From contig NC_084816.1 in the NCBI RefSeq assembly GCF_963583255.1, forward strand, positions 11,395,100 through 11,459,099: 64,000 nucleotides of DNA, read 5' to 3'. Source of the stretch: Pyrus communis (lineage: Eukaryota > Streptophyta > Magnoliopsida > Rosales > Rosaceae). Positions 1 to 10,975 of the stretch are shown in pieces. Under the pieces are notes generated by a model that had not been told where the DNA came from, made no database searches, and was given only the letters and a program-made list of their open reading frames with translations. Position numbers and translations under genes: made by a program. The first letter of the stretch is position 1; the number at the start of each line of letters is the position of its first letter.

Positions 1-1264
1 ATATTCCACCACACTGTACTTTATGGCTTCGTCACCTTCCAGGTATCGGCTAGCACAGCTTGATTTAGAGTCTAAATGGACATTCCAGGTTGGAATGTGT
101 CACTCCTACTTCCATCTCTCCAGACCCCTAATGCAACACCCTTCCCTCCCCTTCCAAGTACTGCGAACAAGCCTCATGCTGCATTACAAAATTTCAATCT
201 TGTGCCCTTTTCCAAATTCCGACAACCGAATCACTCCCATCCAAGCCCAATTCTTTCTTCTGGTCTCCATTTCAATTTTCAAATTTCTAAATAATGTACT
301 TGAAGGAATTGAGATAGTTACAGAGAGATGGTGAACAACGAAGAGAATCTTTTATTTTTTTTATTTTTTTTTATTTTTTTGATCCTTAGATGTCATTTTA
401 CATGAGGGTTAGTGTCAATATTTTTATTAAAAAGTGGGTTGAGAGATAAAACTTAGGTAGGGTTTATTAGCACTCTACTCTTATCTTTATTTATCATTTC
501 AATCTCTCTCCATGATAATTTTTTTTTTTTTTACTTGTATTAGAAAAAAATTGTTATACTTAATATTAGTATTATTATCATATAATTTTGAAAAGATAAC
601 ACAATTAGATCGTAAATGTCAAATTTATAATATTTATAATAATTATTATTGAGGTACAAGATTTCTTTTGACCTTTATTATTAGGAAGCCGCCTCGAAGC
701 GGTAGACAAGTGTGTTCTACTAAAATTTGTGTCAGCAAAGTCTCATTTTATTAAAATAAAGATATTTTAGAGTATATTTATTTCCCTTATTATTACATAT
801 ATTATATGTTCTGTTGTTGGAGAAATAGTTTGTATATGTGGACAAGTAAGTTCACATAGGGGTTTGAACTCATCTGTTGTACACTATACCATGCCCAAAA
901 TTGATTCATTCGATTATTAAACTTGTAAATTATTACAGTGACATCTAGTACTAATAATACTTAAATATAATATATTTACTTTTTATGTTTAAAAGTCTTA
1001 AAGTAAAACGTCATCGTCAAAGTATATTTGCTCCACGGATGTTTGTATAGCCACTGGTGACATTTGGAATAAGAAGTTGTCTTTTAGCTCACACCTTTTT
1101 CCCCATCATACCCCAATCAAAGATTCCCCTGCCGACACCTGTGCCCGGCCTTTCATATATTCTTTATTACGGGACATATATTTTTATGACAACATTAATA
1201 TTAAATAGGAAAAAAACTGGCCATTTAGATTATGAAATTCGTCAAGCACCAAGAGTTTTCCTTT

Positions 1265-1265
<1 letters not shown>
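1..1265. other. AT-rich unassigned DNA
   Basis: There is no convincing gene here. Two overlapping open frames (23-334 and 76-294, +) are proline/serine-rich and match nothing I recognise. Homopolymer T tracts occur near 350-380 and 520-533, and the rest is low-complexity AT-rich DNA typical of plant intergenic space. Confidence 0.6.

Positions 1266-1269
<4 letters not shown>

Positions 1270-1309
<40 letters not shown>
1270..1309. repeat. (TA)n microsatellite
   Basis: About 20 uninterrupted TA dinucleotides. A second TA tract lies 210 bp downstream, and a fold-back sequence sits between the two. Confidence 0.97.
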
Positions 1310-1312
<3 letters not shown>

Positions 1313-1373
1313 TTTTAATAAGAGAGATTTTCATGTTTTTCTTTTTTTAAATGAGGACATCTTTTTTACTATT

Positions 1374-1456
1374 AGAATGATTTTAATAAAATTATGTGGT
1401 TAAGATTAAATCACAGGCCATACAATCTCAACCATACAATTTTATTAAAATCAAAT
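1374..1456. repeat. Imperfect fold-back, possible MITE core
   Basis: Two arms of about 33 bp are near-inverse copies. The left arm begins GAATGATTTTAATAAAATT and the right arm ends AATTTTATTAAAATCAAATC. They enclose a short loop, and the structure sits between two TA microsatellites. No terminal motif or target duplication could be set, so a MITE is only one reading. Confidence 0.45.
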
Positions 1457-1517
1457 CCAACGGTCAAGAAGGTATTCCTATTTTTTTTTTAGAAAAATAG
1501 GAATCCCTCTTGTTAAA

Positions 1518-1519
<2 letters not shown>

Positions 1520-1551
<32 letters not shown>
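1520..1551. repeat. (TA)n microsatellite
   Basis: About 16 TA dinucleotides flanking the fold-back at 1374-1456. Confidence 0.95.
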
Positions 1552-1554
<3 letters not shown>

Positions 1555-2119
1555 CCTTATTTAAAGTTATGACTGCTAAACTAAATCTTAAGATTTACCT
1601 TCTTGAACCTTATTAGTCTTCAATTGTATAAGAAGTGTTATGCTCGTTTGAATATCTAAATATTAATCATTCACATACGTAATTTAACGATTATAAAACA
1701 CAATTTCTACGCCGACATGTATTTGTTTTCCTTTGTCCGGTTTCTTCCTTGTAGAATAACAGATTCAGTACATTTTTCACATTAAAATAGCACTATATTT
1801 TATGAGATTAAAGGATCGTTTTCATAAACGGCGGTTTTTGCTTGGCATGCTGGATCTTTGTGTTTACACGACGCTGATTAATTAATAAAACTTGTATAAG
1901 GGCAAGCATGCTGATAGTGAAGCACATCTTACCAACCTTGATTGCGTCATATGATTATTTATACTTCATTCAATCGTTTTCCCATGCACTTCGGGTTCAG
2001 TCTGTACGAAAAATATATTATTGAACTTCCAGATCGGATACAAGCCAGGAAAAAAAATTTAGAAATGTTGATCTTGTTACCGACAAAATGATAATTCAGT
2101 TTATTTTACGAGAGTTTAT
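1552..2119. other. Unassigned AT-rich DNA
   Basis: No reading frame, repeat or RNA gene could be recognised in this stretch. Confidence 0.6.
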
Positions 2120-2255
2120 TGTAAATGATGGGTTGCTCTGATGATTAGAATTTTTTCCAACTCACTATGTTAAGAGTTCGAACTTCTCATCTTGAGATTC
2201 ATCTAGAATATCAATTGTACTAAAAACTAAGGTGTTTATTAAAGAAATTAAAAAA
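2120..2255 (+). mobile_element. Possible tRNA-derived SINE fragment
   Basis: A box-B-like motif (AGAGTTCGAACTTC, near 2165-2180) lies about 40 bp after a loose box-A-like stretch (GGTTGCTCTGATGATTAG). The tail is AT-rich and ends in an A run near 2250. The spacing fits an RNA polymerase III promoter of a SINE. The A box is poor and no target duplication was found, so this is tentative. Confidence 0.35.
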
Positions 2256-2282
2256 AAAATATTCAAATCGTATTTAGACTTT

Positions 2283-3215
2283 TCAGTTTTGTGTATTTAT
2301 TAAAGGAACTCTTAAAAGTAGAACTATTGGAACCAAATTCACGCACCGCTGTGAGTGATGATGATGCACAATTCCAGGTAATCTATAAAAGAGCAAACAA
2401 CCGTCAGCAAGCCTAAGACCAGGGATAGGGTGTGTACAGACCAAAGGCTCTCTGACAGCCAAGTTAGCAAGCAAATATAAGACTCAAGTATAGGGCAAGA
2501 GAGTTAGAGTGCAAAGATAGCGTTTTTAGAGATGAACACTAAATGGGTTTATCTATCCTAGCCGGGAGAGAGACATTTTTAGGATAGAATCCTATAGTTC
2601 TAAGCCGTGAGAATCTTGGAGGATATCTAGAAGTAGATATTGCATCCTCTTTAGGAGTGTGATTAATTGTGACACATGCCAATTCATAGTTTGTTGGAAT
2701 CCAAGACTTATCGAGAACTAGCTGATTCCATTTCGGATCAGATCCCATGTCTTGCATAACAAGCATGGTCAATTCCAATGAAGCCACTTGGACTTGCCCA
2801 TTTCCCTATAACAAGATGATGATGGCACTGCTGCTCCATTAATCTAGCTCCGCTTGGAGATATTAAGTCCATGACCGGACTTCTTAAGTAGTTATATTGG
2901 GATCAGCTTTACTTCGACCCTCGAAAATCATGGTTCCACAATTACCCTTAATTGTGCATCTAAAGGATACTTGTTTCCCTTGAGGATGGATAGTTATCCA
3001 CATACCATATCTTTTGGAGTAAGTTGAAATACGTCCATTTGTCTTCATATGGTGATCTAGTTCTTTGTGGAGTAGTAGAGACTTTTTAGATTCAAACGCG
3101 CAGCCTTGAGTTCTGTGCCATAAAAGATGTAATGATGAAACTTTGTGTTTGTTGTGTGTGCACAAAAACCAAGAAATTGCATCTGATACTCTTCACTTGT
3201 TTTAACTGTCATATT
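2283..3215 (-). pseudogene. Unidentified decayed coding relic
   Basis: Three consecutive minus-strand frames (about 2884-3165, 2539-2787, 2283-2474) have protein-like composition, unlike the AT-rich DNA around them. The middle one runs 82 residues and contains PRFSRLRTIGFYP. Stop codons and frame changes separate them. Upstream of the first frame another frame begins near 3210 with ATG and runs through the same region. I do not recognise the family. A retroelement or viral ORF fragment is possible from composition alone, but no polymerase, protease or zinc-knuckle motif is present. Confidence 0.35.
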
Positions 3216-3267
3216 CATTGATCACAAGAAAAGCCGATCCATATTCAATGGCAAGATGGTTTAAAAC

Positions 3268-4430
3268 GTGTTCTTAAATAACCTCGAACCTCGTCTTCTT
3301 TTCTTCACAAAATCCCTAATTTCGACATTCACCTTGACATACATCAATTGTTTCTTCATTTCTTCAGTTCAAATTCTTCCCTTCTCTATTTACTCAAAAC
3401 ATTTTCCCTTTATCGAATTGTTTAATTCTTTTGGAGAATATGGCCGTCACATCATTTGTTTATCCCGCTCGTCACGCTTATCCTGTTGCTTTTCCGATCC
3501 TCTTATGGTTAGAGTTCGTAACTAAGAAGAAGAGAAGGACTGGTACAAAGACATTCTCCTCGTCAACGAAAATTGAGAAGGCGATATCTCTGGAGCTAGA
3601 GTGCCTAAGAAGCCCATTATAAATTTTAAATATAACAACGACATTAGGAGCCTCGGCCAATGCCGTCCTTAACTCATTGATAGGGACTTTCAGATCATTC
3701 CGGTTAAACATCGGAGTTGGAGATGGCTTATAGCTACCAAAAGAGAAGTAAAGACATGGAAGGGACAACATTGTAGACTTTTTCTTTAGTCATCCCATCC
3801 CGGACCCGAAATGGGGTGATGTCAAAGTCGCTGGTTACCACCAACTCCGCAAGCCACAAAGGATGCCCCTAAAGATGAGAAGAAGAGGAAAAAACCTGAA
3901 GGTGCTGCATTAACAGAGATCTATGTCAAGGCTCTTAGGAAGAAGTCTAAATCAACGAGTAGCTCTGGTAGCCATCATGATTAGGTGTTGGAAATCAAAG
4001 ATCCTACTCCCTTGGCTGAAGAGGATCTTCAGCAGTCTCCAACGGTTGGTGAATAGGAAGGAAGATAATCCCTTTACAAGAAGGTGGGAGTTTCGTCGCG
4101 GCTCTTTCGGGGCAGACATCTCCGATTGTGGCACAAAAACAACCACAACTAGAGTAGCAACTCTATTCGACTCGGTCTTCTATTTATTGGCTCATGGTTC
4201 AATACCTAAACGAGCCCATGCTTTAATCTTAGTAGATGAGAGAGCAACCAACGACCCCCTAGAAGCATCACCTATCATATTCGTTTCTTCTGAAGTGACT
4301 CCGAGCGGGGCACAATGCTTGGTAATCAAACCTATCTATGGTTTGGAAATGCTTCCTATTAACGCAAGCAGCCTTCATGAAATCAAGCATGCTCAAGCTG
4401 TGGTTCATTAGACTGTTTCTCGTCTTGATT
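3268..4430 (+). pseudogene. Decayed retroelement-associated gene relic, part 1
   Basis: A frame without a long ATG-initiated ORF reads through about 3841-4050. It encodes a lysine-rich stretch (KDEKKRKKPEG), a serine run and an acidic segment (DPTPLAEEDLQQSPTVGE), broken by in-frame TAG codons. This layout of a basic region, a serine linker and an acidic region resembles the middle of extra proteins carried by plant gypsy elements. The relic is cut at 4430 by the copia element and appears to resume at 9289 with a coiled-coil region. No protein is likely made. Family assignment is inference. Confidence 0.4.
4426..4430. repeat. Target site duplication TGATT, left
   Basis: The 5-bp TGATT directly precedes the left terminus of the copia element and matches 9284-9288 exactly. 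Five bp is the usual duplication length for Ty1/copia integrase. Confidence 0.9.
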
Positions 4431-4803
4431 TGTGGAAAATATGGAAGAGAATGCTTTTTCTCATTATATTTCTCTACAAGATTACAAGGATATATATACA
4501 TGATACAAGTGTGTAGGTAGGACAAGGTAGCCGTCTTAGTGTGTAGGTAAGACAAGGTAGGACGGCTGTAGGATGGCTTGATGGCTGTAGGATGGCTAAT
4601 TCTTCCAATAAAATATGGAAGAGAATGCTTTTTCTCATTATATTTCTCTACAAGATTACAAGGATATATATACATGATACAAGTGTGTAGGTAGGACAAG
4701 GTAGCCGTCCTAGTGTGTAGGTAGGACAAGGTAGGAATGCTGTAGGATGGCTTGACGGCTGTAGGACGGCTTGACGGCTGTAGGATGGCTAATTCTTCCA
4801 ATA
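4431..4803 (-). repeat. 3' LTR, tandemly doubled
   Basis: The region contains two head-to-tail LTR copies. Copy 1 is 4431-4610 and starts TGTGGAAAATATGG. Copy 2 is 4611-4803 and starts AAATATGG, so it lacks about six terminal bases. Both end AATTCTTCCAATA. Only the outer end of copy 1 abuts the target duplication, and copy 2 abuts the polypurine tract. The two copies also differ in the number of short internal repeats of the GTAGGACGGCTT type. Confidence 0.9.
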
Positions 4804-4817
4804 CTTCCCCCTCAAGC
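4804..4817 (-). other. Copia polypurine tract
   Basis: Read on the minus strand, this is a GCTTGAGGGGGAAG purine run immediately 5' of the 3' LTR, the expected primer for plus-strand cDNA synthesis. The polyprotein stop lies at its edge (4812-4814). Confidence 0.85.
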
Positions 4818-7800
4818 TGGATCAAGGAGGTTAATTGATCCAAGCTTGGAGAGCAGACTTTGAAACTGAGGAGAAGCAAGAGACTTCGTGAAAATATCAG
4901 CAAGTTGATCTTGGCTTCGAGTGAATGTGGTTTGAATTACCTTGGACTGGACTTGTTCCCGAACGTAGTGACAGTCAACTTCAATGTGTTTGGTGCGTTC
5001 ATGGAACACCGGATTAGAGGCAATATGCATAGCTGCTTGATTGTCACAGAAAAGAGACATAGGTGTGTTGATTGAGAACCCCAAGTCCGAGAGAAGGCCC
5101 TTGAGCCAAATGAGTTCACATGCAGTGGAAGCCATGGCTCTATACTCAGCTTCGGCACTTGAGCGAGCAATTACATTTTGTTTTTTGCTCTTTCATGTCA
5201 CGAGGTTTCCTCCAACCAACGTGCAGTAGCCAGTAGTGGATTTTCTATCAATAGCATTCCCTGCCCAGTCAGCATCGGTGTAGGCAATGATTTGAGTATG
5301 ATCATTGTTTTTCATGACGATTCCCCGACCAATGGAGCCTTTGAGGTATCTGAAAATTCTTTTAACAACATTTAAATGAGCTTCAGTAGGTGCCTGCATG
5401 AATTGGCTTACAAGACTAACGACGTAAGTTATATCCGGTCTGGTGATGGTGAGATATATAAGCTTACCCACCAATCGTTGGTAGTAACTGATATCACTAA
5501 GAGGTTCTCCTGTCAAGTCCAACTTCAATTTGCTATCAAGAGGAGTACATTTGCTTTGCAATCCATCATCTTCACTTCTTGAAGTAAGTCAATCACATAT
5601 TTCCTTTGACTCAAAAAAAGTCCCTTGGGGGAAGTGGCCAGTTCAATCCCAAGGAAATATTTTAAAACTCCTAAGTCTTTAATGGCAAATTGTTGATGAA
5701 AAGAATGTTTAAGAGTGTGAATCTCATCAATGTTATCACCTGTGATGATGATATCATCAACATAGATTAGTACAACTAATTTGCCAACTGATCCTATTCG
5801 AACAAACAGGGAGGAATCAGCATGACTTCTCTTGAACCCAAAATTTTCAAGTACCGAGCTCAGTTTGGCATACCAGGCACGAGGAGATTGTTTCAAGCCA
5901 TAGATTGACTTATGAAGCTTGCAAGCCATACCTGAATTCTGTGTTTGTGGATGACCCGGGGGTAGTTGCATCTAGACTTCCTCTTCGTGGTCTCCATGTA
6001 AAAAAGCATTTTTTACATCCATTTGGTACAATGGCCATTCATGGTTCACTGCAACAGATAACAAAACCCTTATTGTGCTCATCTTAGCCACGGGAGCAAA
6101 TGTCTCCTTATAGTCCACTCCAAAAGTTTGAGTAAAACCGCGAGCCACCAATCTTGCCTTGTGTCGTTCAATTGAGCCATCAGAATTAAACTTGATTTTA
6201 TAGACCCATCGACTGCCTACCACCTTCTTGCCTTTGGGAAGTTGAACTACACTCCAGGTTTTATTTTCATTCAAGGCTTTGAGTTCTTCTTCCATGGCTA
6301 GCCTCCACACAACTTGACGATTGGCTTCTTGAAAGTTCCTTGGTTCACCTTCATAGGACAATTTACTGAGGAAAACTGCATGAGAGTGAGAGACTTTGGA
6401 GTAATTTACAAACTTGTGAATAGGGTACCTGGCATGGTAAGTTTCATAGTCTTGCAGCCTTGATGGTGGATGTCGATCTCGAGTCGGATTCCTGCGGGGT
6501 TGAGCTGGGATCACAATAGGTTCAGCTCCACTCTCTTGTATAGATGTTGTGTTATGGTCATGGGGAACTACTTGTGCTTCTGACGCTTCAGTGTCGTCTC
6601 CAATAAGCAGGTTGTCATTAAGAGTTGCATGAGAATCCCGGTTGTGAGGTAGTGAATGGACACAGTCACTTGGTTCGACTGGATTTGGCAATGGGAAGAG
6701 ATCTAGGAAATGCTCCCCCTGACGATTTTGATCTGATGATTTGTTGAAATATGGTTGGTTTTCATCAAACCGTACATCTCTTGAGACAAACATCTTCCTG
6801 GAGCACGGATTGTAGCATTTGTACCCTTTATGGGTGGAAGAGTATCCCATGAAAAGATAGGTGGCTGCAAGAACTCCTTGAGACCAAAACCTCTTAGGCA
6901 CATTCATTTGCAACATTAGCGCCCTGGTTTTTTCAAGTAGGTCCCGATTCTTCCTTTCGGCAATTCCATTTTGCTGAGGAGTACCTACACAACTTGTTTG
7001 ATGTATAATTCCATGAGTGCTCAAATAGTTAGTCATATTTTTGGATGTATATTCAGTGCCATTATCAGACCTTAGTATGTGGATTTGGGACGAAAAATGG
7101 GTCATGACAAGATTATGAAAATCCTTGAAAGCATCCATAACTTCACTTTTGAATTTTAGGAGGTACAACCAAGTGGCTCTTGAGAAATCATCAACAAAGA
7201 TAACGTAGTACCTATAACCATCAAAAGACTCTAGAGGTGCAGGTCCCCAAACATCGGAGTGCACCATCTCAAACAACTTGCTAGTCCTAGACATGGAAGA
7301 ATTGAATGGGAGTCTAGTAGATTTTGACAAATGACAAATTTCACATACAAGGGAGGATTTGCATAAACTAGGGAACAACGTAGACAACACAGATTCTGAG
7401 GGATGTGCTAGGCGTTGATGCCACAACCGATGTTCTAGGTTTGAGCTGACTTGGAATCCCTTTGGAACATTGAGGTCCTCTGAAAAATAGTACATCCCAT
7501 TTAGGTAGTGGCCTTCACCAATCAGCTTCTTGGTGGCTAGATCCTGAAAGACAACATTGTGGGGGGAAAAAATTGCACGACAGTTTAGAGAGTTTGTAAT
7601 CTTTCCTACGGACAATAATTGAAAAGGAAAAGATGGAACATATAACGCTCTGGACTCAACAGTTTCTGAGATCAGTTTAACTTTCCCTCTACCTAGAACT
7701 GGCACACCTCTACCATTTGCTACAGAAACTAGTGATGGTTTAGTGTGGCTTTCAAAATCGTATAGCTTAGAATATTGATTTGTCATGTGATATGTGGCAC

Positions 7801-8986
7801 CTGAGTCTATAATCCAAAAATCATGAGAGTGACTAACATTTAGAGCAGTTGAAAGAGCACACATGATACCTGGAATGTCTCCTTGAGGTACATGACCAGA
7901 TTCAGCTAAGAACCCTGCAAACTGTCCAAGAAGAGCAATTTGACTTTCCCCAGTCGATGTTTCACATGTGCTTCCTTTTCTGGTTTGAAGGTAGGTTGAG
8001 AACTCATTCAACAAGTCAGCCGGATTGGCTGTAAAGTTCATCGACCCACCGATGGATGTAGTAGCAGCAGCATGGTACTTGTTTGTATGTGGTCTAGCGT
8101 GTGAGCCCTTATGATCTCTTAAAGGCTTGTTCTCAAACCTTAGCTTCAACTCAGGGTGCAATATCCAGCATCGATCTATTAGATGTCCAACATTATTACA
8201 ATGTAGATACTTCAGATCTGGCCTTTTTCCCTTGTATACTTTATCTCCAAATGACTTGTGATTTGTCACAAAAGCTCTAGCCTCAGACACACTAGGTTTT
8301 ACGTCAACATTCATAACTTTTCTGCGTACTTCTTCTCGCTGGATAGTAGTGCAAACACTTGCAAATGATGGAAGTTCGGGATTCATTAGAATATGGCTTC
8401 TAAGATCTTCATATTCAGAACCCAAACTTGCAAGCAAATGAAAGATTTTGTCTTCCTCAGACCTTTTTAACAGTACGGCAGCATCGATAGTGTGTGGTCG
8501 ATACATTTCTAGTTCGTTCCACATGTTTTTCATGCAACCGAGATGATGAACAAAGGATTTATCACCTTGTTGAAGACTTGCAAGATTCCTCTTAAGTTGG
8601 AACACTCGAGCAACATTGTTTTGATTTCCATACATGTCCTTGACTGCTTTCCAAAGAGCACTAGAGGATTCTGAAAAACTGAAAATTTCAGACAGCTTAG
8701 GATCCATGGAGTTGTGGAGCCACGACATGACCAGCTGGTCTTTGCACAGCCATGCTTCATACTCCGGCGATGCGACGTCAGGTGCTTCAATACTTCCATT
8801 GACGAATCCAAGTTTGGATCTTCCTCCAAGGGCAAGAGATATTGATTTGGACCATGGAAGATAGTTAAACTCATTTAACAACACAGAACACAAACGTTGG
8901 TTTGGGTTGACTTCAGTTTTTGGAAAACTAGGGCGAGGAGCTGTGAAGCTTTCAGCTTCTGAGACAAAAAAATTATCTTCTGCCAT
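4812..8986 (-). pseudogene. Copia gag-pol polyprotein, disrupted
   Basis: I chose the ATG at 8986 (MAEDNFF), 64 bp inside the PBS. The frame also runs upstream into the LTR to 9187. In order: a Gag domain; a CCHC knuckle near 8195 whose first Cys is Tyr (YLHC...GHLIDRC); protease DSGA near 7800; the integrase core with its conserved acidic residues visible (HSDVWGP, LRSDNGTEY, GIAERKN); RT with an intact YVDD; RNase H with TDADWAG and a C-terminal LADIFTKSL. Lesions: an in-frame deletion near 6850 removes the link between integrase core and C-terminus; TAG at 5972-5974 where copia has Tyr; a one-base frameshift near 5550; TGA near 5190 at an expected Trp. Everything else stays in frame. It would copy and integrate element cDNA in virus-like particles if intact. 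Confidence 0.93.
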
Positions 8987-9049
8987 TATCGAAACAAATG
9001 TGCAGAAGAAGAGAAGGGACAACAATGGAGTCAGGTCGGTTAAGGTTCC

Positions 9050-9062
9050 GGCTCTGATACCA
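9050..9062 (-). other. Copia primer binding site (tRNA-iMet)
   Basis: Read on the minus strand this is TGGTATCAGAGCC, directly after the 5' LTR end. It is the standard complement of the initiator tRNA-Met 3' end used by most plant copia elements. Confidence 0.95.
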
Positions 9063-9283
9063 TGTGGAAAATATGGAAGAGAATGTTTTTTCTCATTATA
9101 TTTCTCTACAAGATTACAAGGATATATATACATGATACAAGTGTGTACGTAGGACAAGGTAGCCATCCTAGTGTGTAGGTAGGACAAGGTAGGACGGCTG
9201 TAGGACAGCTAGTGTGTAGGTAGGACAAGGTAGGATGGCTGTAGGACGGCTTGACGGCTGTAGGATGGCTAATTCTTCCAATA
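9063..9283 (-). repeat. Copia 5' LTR, 221 bp
   Basis: Single LTR copy with the same ends as the left copies (TGTGGAAAATATGG and AATTCTTCCAATA on the + strand). A TATA-like GTATATATATCC on the minus strand at about 9121-9132 lies about 60 bp before the LTR 3' end and is the likely Pol II promoter. The element-sense 5' end reads TATTGG rather than TGTTGG, so the usual TG start is altered in all copies. Confidence 0.92.
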
Positions 9284-9288
9284 TGATT
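9284..9288. repeat. Target site duplication TGATT, right
   Basis: Exact match to 4426-4430. Confidence 0.9.
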
Positions 9289-9910
9289 TTGGAAAAGTGA
9301 TTGACAATGTTGATCATCTGGAAAAATGCCACTAAAGCAAATATGTGGTTAGCCTTCACTTATTTCTAATTTTAACACCATTTTTTTCTTTTTTCTGGTC
9401 TTCATAATCATTCTCTTTTTTAGACAAACACTTGGACGGAGGCCTTGCTTTAGGGCTAGATGGATAAGATCTTGAAGCTCAAAGCATCCTATAAGAGCGA
9501 ACTGGGCAGCATAATTAAGTTCAAGAGGAGTGTATAGGAAATTAGTTTTAGGCTGGATCAACATCGGCATAGGCCCTGAAAGCTAAAGAGGAGGTAGATC
9601 GAGTGTTGTCATCAGAACGAAGCTCGTGGGATGCTGACTGAGCAATCGTTCAGTCGACCTTGGATATGGCTGGGCAGAAGGCTAACCAAAGCGAGAAGTT
9701 CCAGATGGAAATCTTTCAACATAAAGAAGCCGAGTCGGCGGAGATCAGGAAATTGTTTAAAGAGGCGACTGAGCGGGAGTATAATCAGGGTTATCTTGTT
9801 GGTTATACAAGCCAAGATTGTCGTGACAGATAGATTGAGTTGTTTGTTGGCGGAAATTTGAGAGATTGGTTTAAATGTCTTCACTTGTGATAAAAGCCGC
9901 ATATCTCGCA
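9289..9910 (+). pseudogene. Decayed retroelement-associated gene relic, part 2
   Basis: Once the copia element is discounted, the relic continues here. From about 9560 a plus-strand frame encodes a charged, heptad-like stretch (KANQSEKFQMEIFQHKEAES, then AEIRKLFKEATEREYNQGYL), with a stop near 9640 and another near 9830. It resembles the coiled-coil C-terminal part of the antisense gene in the Tat element at 22.6-24.9 kb, which suggests the same class of extra ORF. Evidence is composition and spacing only. Confidence 0.4.
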
Positions 9911-10779
9911 ATATCCGAGGGGAGTAAGTCCTTTTTCCGATTTCGAGTGAGTCATTTTCCTGTCCTATCCATAACTTTGAGTTTCTCTGCCCTAGTCACA
10001 AGTTTTGGGCCTTTTTCTCCTTTTGCCGAACTTTTCTCCCTAATTTCATGATATCTTGAATGATGTTTTAGCCTTCGGAGTAATTCTTGCCCAAGAAAAT
10101 AAGTGCTTGGAGCTTTCTATCCTCTTCTTCTAAATTGCAAAATATATTTTAATCTGACAATCTTTTCGAAGTAAGCTAAGTTTGAAGTAATGAGTGACAA
10201 AACGAGACACGAGTAAGTTTGTAGGCTTAGGACAGAGCTCGAAGCCTCTCTCAGTAATGTTGGTTAAGAGTAACATTACCTCCTAAACCCATGGGAAATC
10301 TTCTGCTCGACACTTGCCTTAGTGCACTGATTAAGTTCTATCGGCGAGAAGTCCTTGATTCTTTCGCTGAACGGGGTCACTTCATTAGTTTTCTTGGCAA
10401 AGTGAAGTGTTACTCAAGTTACTCAGTGTTCGGCACATTGAAAGCTGAACCTTTATTGAACTTCACAGTAAAGGCAACCTTGTCTTCAGATTTCTAGAAC
10501 CCTAGGCCGAGAGGTGTTCCTTCGTCGATTGTATTCGCTTAGATGCAAAAGATAGCAATGCATTCGTCACCACCACTACATCTTTTCTATTCGTCTGACC
10601 AAGGACGGTTGCGAGTCGGCTCCACCACTTCATTAGTTTTCTATGCACAAGAATGACGTAGTTAGCTCAATAATTACTCGGCCTGCGCATCACGTAGGTT
10701 TTGTAATTTTAAGGATCAATAGTTTCTATCCATTGAACCACAAATAAGTAAAAATTTAGTATTAAATACAATGAACTAA
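9911..10779. other. Likely retroelement 3' region, no gene
   Basis: This contains no recognisable gene. The mid-GC composition and continuity with the relic upstream suggest untranslated sequence of an old gypsy element, but no LTR or polypurine tract could be identified. Confidence 0.4.
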
Positions 10780-10975
10780 AGTTTTTGTTGCCTATGATCC
10801 AATATCCTGGTAGATAGAGTGTTGGGTTTCCATTCATGAGTTCTGGATTCGAAATTCCACCTTCCCCTAAATTATTGTAGTAGTTCTGAACCTTCCCTCT
10901 TCTCTTAATAACAATGGATATATAAATAAATAAATAAATTAAAATAAATTAAAAAATAAATAAATTTTTGTTAAC
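10780..10975 (+). mobile_element. tRNA-derived SINE
   Basis: An A-box-like stretch (CCTGGTAGATAGAGTG, near 10808) and a B box (GGATTCGAAATTCC, near 10848) are about 40 bp apart, as in tRNA promoters. The body is pyrimidine-rich and the end is an ATAAATAAATAAATAAATT tail at about 10920-10940. This is the layout of plant SINEs, which L1-type LINE machinery mobilises. The exact 5' end and target duplication are not resolved. Confidence 0.6.

Larger units (their letters stand above)
4431..9283 (-). mobile_element. Ty1/copia LTR retrotransposon, 4.85 kb
   Basis: This is a complete-looking copia element on the minus strand. In element orientation it has a 5' LTR (9063-9283), a primer binding site complementary to initiator tRNA-Met, gag-pol in the order Gag, protease, integrase, RT, RNase H, a polypurine tract, and a 3' LTR region (4431-4803). 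The integrase-before-RT order defines Ty1/copia. Perfect TGATT target duplications flank it. The LTR copies are very similar, so the insertion looks fairly recent, yet the coding region is broken (two nonsense codons, one frameshift, one internal deletion). It is therefore non-autonomous now, and may already have been when it moved. Confidence 0.95.

Noticed and set aside
23..334. 103- and 72-residue overlapping plus ORFs
   Set aside because: Low-complexity Pro/Ser composition, no domain, no splice or promoter context. The AT- and C-rich sequence could stay open by chance.
2283..3215. Reading the minus-strand relic as a pararetroviral movement or coat protein
   Set aside because: No motif supports this. 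It was left as unidentified.
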